Part shown: positions 41,234 through 43,900 of the stretch, in pieces
How the letters are laid out: every line of letters starts with the position of its first letter
How positions within the stretch are numbered: the first letter of the stretch is position 1
Source of the DNA: Chloroflexota bacterium
Lineage (GTDB): Bacteria; Chloroflexota; Anaerolineae; UBA4142
Direction of reading: 5' to 3'
NCBI GenBank assembly: GCA_016208315.1
Contig: JACQYF010000067.1
Location: forward strand, 1-43,900
DNA length: 43,900 bases
Position numbers and translations under genes: made by a program
Notes under the pieces: model-generated
What the model was told of the DNA's origin: nothing
Databases searched by the model: none
Seen by the model: the letters and a program-made list of their open reading frames with translations, nothing else

Positions 41234-41634
41234 TTGACCATATGTACTTGGTCACCACGACGAAATGTAAGCAGTACAGTGTCGCCCGGCTGGTAACTAG
41301 CGAAAGGAACTTGCCTTCGATCAGCCCGGTAACTTTGGTAAGCAATCTTCCCAATCACTAGGATTTGATCGCCAGATTGTATACTGTCTTGGCCAGGCAC
41401 ACATCGCTCTGTTTCAACTTGGCATGAGTCCACGCGATTAACCGTCCCATCGGTTCCCCAATCAAAGCCGGGATAGGGCGCATGAAAGACGGCGGCATAC
41501 CGATAAAACAGGCCAACAAGCAGCACAAGAACGGAAAGTGTTACCGACAGTCCGTTCGACGACCATGTCAGAGTTGTGCCTGGCAAGCTCGCTCTAGACG
41601 GTTTCGAGTTCAGGGGGAATCTCGGCTCCAACAT
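41095..41634 (-). CDS. N-terminal part of the same sensor: membrane helix, PDZ-like extracytoplasmic domain, second helix
   Basis: 179 codons from the ATG at 41634. Helix LSVTLSVLVLLVGLFYRYAA, then a periplasmic region with PDZ-like features (SIQSGDQILVIGK, YQPGDTVLLTFRRGDQ), then helix RLIGLLLFLPFWLAGTAILL, after which the frame runs into a stop at 41095. In ComP-like sensors this layout continues into six or more helices; here that continuation lies in another frame (38483-41233). Some 40-50 residues between the second helix and the next conserved segment seem to be missing, so a deletion as well as a frameshift is likely. It overlaps the preceding synthase gene by 41 bases, suggesting coupling. 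Confidence 0.7.
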   Translation of the reverse strand: MLEPRFPLNSKPSRASLPGTTLTWSSNGLSVTLSVLVLLVGLFYRYAAVFHAPYPGFDWGTDGTVNRVDSCQVETERCVPGQDSIQSGDQILVIGKIAYQSYRADRRQVPFASYQPGDTVLLTFRRGDQVHMVNWRMLGPTSVAQLNRLIGLLLFLPFWLAGTAILLHGSWSRSTFTFT

Positions 41635-42544
41635 TTTTCAGTATCACCAACAGCGGCGCAGCGTACCAGCCAAACAAGCGGTGGAGGGGAGACGGGTCGG
41701 CGAACGGGGTACTTGCGATTAGTTCGCGCGCGGCTTGGCAGCGCTGAGCAATATGATAGACCGCATAGCTCAGCGCGCCGCACCGAATAAGGATTTGTTG
41801 CGCCGCTCGCAAAACGTCGCCATCGTCAATCCGCGGCAGCAGCGCATGAAATTTGGTACGATCGGGATGATCGGCGGTTAAGGCATAAAGGATGAGCAAA
41901 TTATTGCGCCCGCGTTTCCAGTCGGGATTGGCCGGTTGTTCGAGCGCATCGGTAATGTCGTCGTGAACCTGGATTATTTCGCCGGTCAGCACACCGAATT
42001 CATGCAGCGCTTGCGCGAGTGTTGGATCGGCTTTCGCCAACACTGCGCCAACGTGCAGCGCGGCGGCGTAGTATGGCGTGCTCTTGGTTCGGATCACTTT
42101 CCAATAGTTATCTTCGCCAGACACATTCTGAACGTCAAAGTTCTGGCCGAGCGCGGTGGTCAGCGCCATCTGGGCCAGCTCGGTCATTGCGACTGCGCGT
42201 CGCTCCGAATCTACAGGCGCATTCGCAACCACGCGAAAAGCCGCGGCTTGAAAAGCCAGCGCGAGATTGGCGGCTGCGCCGGTTCCTAATTTGTGATACA
42301 GTCCCCGCGGGTCCTCATCCAGAATATCGTCCGCCATCGTGATGCCAATCTTCATGCACACCAGGGCCGCGGCGGCCGGCGCGACTCCCGCGTCGTCGCC
42401 GCCGACGGCCTGACACGCGATCTGGGGCCATTCGCAATCCCGAAATGACCGCGCAAGAAAACGGTCAAAGATGTTTGCCATCTCAGGCCACGCGGCCACC
42501 TCTGGCAAGTTTACAACCAACGCCTTGATTTCTTCACGATCCAT
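41594..42544 (-). CDS. divergent isoprenyl-diphosphate synthase (ComQ-like candidate)
   Basis: 316 residues from the ATG at 42544, which has AGGTG six bases upstream; a GTG at 42553 adds three. Class I all-alpha prenyl synthase fold: first Asp-rich motif D72-D-I-L-D-E-D78, second D194-D-I-T-D198. The IPP-binding G-G-K-R-x-R-P signature of housekeeping synthases is absent; the region reads AVGGDDAGVAPAAAALVCM. So it is not an ordinary farnesyl or geranylgeranyl synthase. It sits between a small peptide gene and a ComP-architecture sensor, as ComQ does relative to ComX and ComP in Bacillus. Peptide prenylation is therefore a reasonable hypothesis. Carrier-lipid or terpenoid synthesis is the alternative. 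Confidence 0.75.
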   Translation of the reverse strand: MDREEIKALVVNLPEVAAWPEMANIFDRFLARSFRDCEWPQIACQAVGGDDAGVAPAAAALVCMKIGITMADDILDEDPRGLYHKLGTGAAANLALAFQAAAFRVVANAPVDSERRAVAMTELAQMALTTALGQNFDVQNVSGEDNYWKVIRTKSTPYYAAALHVGAVLAKADPTLAQALHEFGVLTGEIIQVHDDITDALEQPANPDWKRGRNNLLILYALTADHPDRTKFHALLPRIDDGDVLRAAQQILIRCGALSYAVYHIAQRCQAARELIASTPFADPSPLHRLFGWYAAPLLVILKNVGAEIPPELETV

Positions 42545-42560
42545 CGAACACACCTAAATA

Positions 42561-42670
42561 GTTCGTAGTCAGCGGTTCCGAGGCAACGAGGAAAGCGCAG
42601 TTTGCGGAGTCGCGTCCTTCACCGTGCAAGACGACACTCCGCAAAAACCGCTCCGTGTCGTACTACGAAC
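42561..42670. repeat. palindromic element with GTTCGTAGT ends, copy 2
   Basis: 110 bases with perfect inverted ends GTTCGTAGT/ACTACGAAC. The internal stem pairs GCGGAGT with ACTCCGC, and the block GCAGTTTGCGGAGTCGCG is shared with the copy at 18867. It has landed in the 3' end of the small peptide gene, whose last ~33 codons and stop are repeat-derived. Confidence 0.9.
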
Positions 42671-42838
42671 GTGTCGCCCTAAAAATGTGAATCGCAGCGT
42701 GTCCCAACTAGCGGCATCTCCGGCGGCTTCCTTCACGTCCTCCGGGTTCTCCAGCGTCGTCAGCTTGCGCACCGCCTGCAGCAGTTGGGTGTCGTTCTTG
42801 TCCGCGGTGAGCAAGTCATTGAACTTGTCAATTCGCAT
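42569..42838 (-). CDS. small peptide, possible pheromone precursor (ComX-like position), C-terminus replaced by repeat
   Basis: 89 codons from the ATG at 42838 with GGTGAG about ten bases upstream; frames further back show no conserved-looking sequence. The first ~56 residues look like a real protein: an acidic/amphipathic helix (MRIDKFNDLLTADKND), ENPEDVKEAAG, then A-A-S-W45-D-T-L-R-F-T-F-L-G. The remainder comes from the GTTCGTAGT element. The native length of about 56 residues and a single Trp near the C-terminus match the general form of ComX precursors, which are prenylated on Trp. No clear sequence similarity to ComX is claimed. It lies 24 bases before the prenyl synthase gene and is co-directional. 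Confidence 0.4.
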   Translation of the reverse strand: MRIDKFNDLLTADKNDTQLLQAVRKLTTLENPEDVKEAAGDAASWDTLRFTFLGRHVRSTTRSGFCGVSSCTVKDATPQTALSSLPRNR

Positions 42839-43037
42839 GTCCACGATTCTCACCCCCTTCGGCCCAGGATTTTTCTCCGTCGCAAAAAGCCGGTCCCTGG
42901 CTCTGCGCCTATCATGCGTCGGACATGGTTGGACAGTACTTCTAACTGTCATTATATGGCGCAACACTCAAATTGACAAATTCCGACATTCTGGTAAAAG
43001 GAGGGTACCGCACGTCCGATATGTTCGAGCCAATTCT
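42671..43037. other. divergent regulatory gap
   Basis: Apart from the peptide gene, this region between the divergent genes (42839-43037) holds no convincing frame. TTGACA at 42973-42978 followed 16 bases later by TG-n-TAAAAG is a possible extended -10 promoter for the plus-strand sensor gene. An AGGAGG at 42999-43004 overlaps it and is too far from the ATG at 43038 to be its ribosome site. These two readings conflict, so neither is firm. Confidence 0.3.
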
Positions 43038-43900
43038 ATGACCATTTCGTGGAAATTGCTGCTGGTATTTTTTCTGCTCGCCGTCGGCATTGGCGTCGCC
43101 GGATTCCTCTATCTTGAGAATCAGCAAGCATTCATCAAGCGCCATCAGGAAGAGGAACTCGCGGCGATCGCCGATCTTAAAGTCGGCCAAATCGTCAATT
43201 GGCGCCAAGAGCGAATTAGCGACGCCGAGGCCATCACGCAGAATCCCTTGCTGGCGCGGACGGTACAGCAGTGGCGAACGGAACCGGATGCCGCCTGGCT
43301 CAAACCCGAACTGCTGGGCTGGCTGACTGCGCTGCGGCAGGCCTACGGGTATCGCAACGCGTTTCTGCTGGATACGGAAGGCGCACTTCTTTTGGCTAGC
43401 CCGGAGCGAGATGGACCGTTTGACCCCAATCGCATCCATCTCGCCCTGCAAGCCGCGCGCACGCAACAGGCGCTGCTGTCCGACCTGCATTCAGACGCCG
43501 GGGCGACAAATGCTCATCTAGATTTGGTCGCGCCCCTCCTGAGCGTTCAGGGCGGCGAGTCCGTTCCCGTCGCGGTCGTCCTCCTCGAGATCGCTCCGGA
43601 CGAATTCCTCTATCCCATGATCCAATCCTGGCCCACGCCCAGCGAATCCGTCGAGACTTTGTTGGTCGAACGCGACGGAGACGACGTGCTGTATCTCAAC
43701 GACCTCCGTTTTCGCAAGAACGCGGCCCTCGCTCTTCGATTGCCCCTTAGCACGGAACGGTTGCCCGCCGCCGCCGCCGTGCGGGGCTACGAAGGCATTC
43801 TCGCCGGCATTGATTATCGCGGCGTGCCGGTGTGGGCCGCCGCGCGCGCCATTCCAAATTCGCCGTGGTCCTTGGTCGCCAAAATAGACGCCGCAGAGAT
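43038..43900 (+). CDS. membrane sensor protein, probable histidine kinase (5' part only)
   Basis: 287 codons are present and the frame continues past the window. Starts MTISWKLLLVFFLLAVGIGV, a membrane helix, then an extracytoplasmic region with an alpha-helical entry (QQAFIKRHQEEELAAIADLK) and the segments YGYRNAFLLDTEGALLLAS and GVPVWAAARAIPNSPWSLVAKID, which are characteristic of dCache (double Cache) ligand-sensing domains. The usual output is a histidine kinase, a guanylate cyclase or a chemoreceptor; it is not visible here. It is transcribed away from the peptide/synthase/HD-GYP unit. No codons precede the ATG in frame that could act as starts. Confidence 0.78.
   Translation, partial: MTISWKLLLVFFLLAVGIGVAGFLYLENQQAFIKRHQEEELAAIADLKVGQIVNWRQERISDAEAITQNPLLARTVQQWRTEPDAAWLKPELLGWLTALRQAYGYRNAFLLDTEGALLLASPERDGPFDPNRIHLALQAARTQQALLSDLHSDAGATNAHLDLVAPLLSVQGGESVPVAVVLLEIAPDEFLYPMIQSWPTPSESVETLLVERDGDDVLYLNDLRFRKNAALALRLPLSTERLPAAAAVRGYEGILAGIDYRGVPVWAAARAIPNSPWSLVAKIDAAE

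Overview
The window looks like a chromosomal piece of a Chloroflexota-type bacterium (inference). The supporting signs are high GC, a Pro/Thr-rich PTPTNTPPP linker in a secreted protein, a multi-membrane-helix GAF/HD-GYP sensor, and many short palindromic repeats between and inside genes. No rRNA, tRNA, CRISPR array or transposase gene was seen.

Minus strand, 38295 down to 66: one nearly unbroken run of 28 genes for making and exporting a decorated extracellular polysaccharide. Assembly genes come first: a Wzz/Wzc-like co-polymerase, an initiating sugar-phosphate transferase, a Wzx-type flippase and a Wzy/WaaL-type polymerase or ligase. Sugar supply and polymer building come from an AlgD-like GDP-mannose 6-dehydrogenase and two glycosyltransferase genes, one a double GT. 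Between them are eight sulfotransferases of at least four types, a sulfatase, an alkaline-phosphatase-fold hydrolase, a heparinase II/III-like lyase, a polysaccharide deacetylase, a Rieske/metallo-beta-lactamase protein related to sugar N-acetyl hydroxylases, a WaaP-like kinase, a nucleotidyltransferase-kinase fusion, an asparagine-synthase-like enzyme, a secreted beta-propeller protein, a lipoprotein glycosidase and two FemAB-like acyltransferases. The most economical reading is a sulfated, uronic-acid-containing (mannuronate-type) exopolysaccharide with further tailoring.

Minus strand, 42838 to 38483: a separate unit ending in a strong intrinsic terminator. It encodes a small Trp-containing peptide, a divergent isoprenyl-diphosphate synthase, and a sensor with a membrane helix, PDZ-like extracytoplasmic domain, multiple helices, GAF domains and an HD-GYP c-di-GMP phosphodiesterase. 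Order and architecture resemble the Bacillus ComX/ComQ/ComP isoprenylated-pheromone system, but with a c-di-GMP output instead of a histidine kinase. It sits directly upstream of the polysaccharide operon. I regard this as the best candidate for an undescribed system. The sensor gene is broken by a frameshift, probably with a small deletion, in this sequence. A divergent plus-strand sensor (probable histidine kinase) starts at 43038 and runs off the end.

Repeats: at least three palindromic families are present (CCTCACC...GGTGAGG; GTTCGTAGT...ACTACGAAC; GTCATTGCGA...TCGCAATGAC). Several copies lie inside reading frames without breaking them, or supply a gene's 3' end and stop codon, much like Rickettsia palindromic elements.
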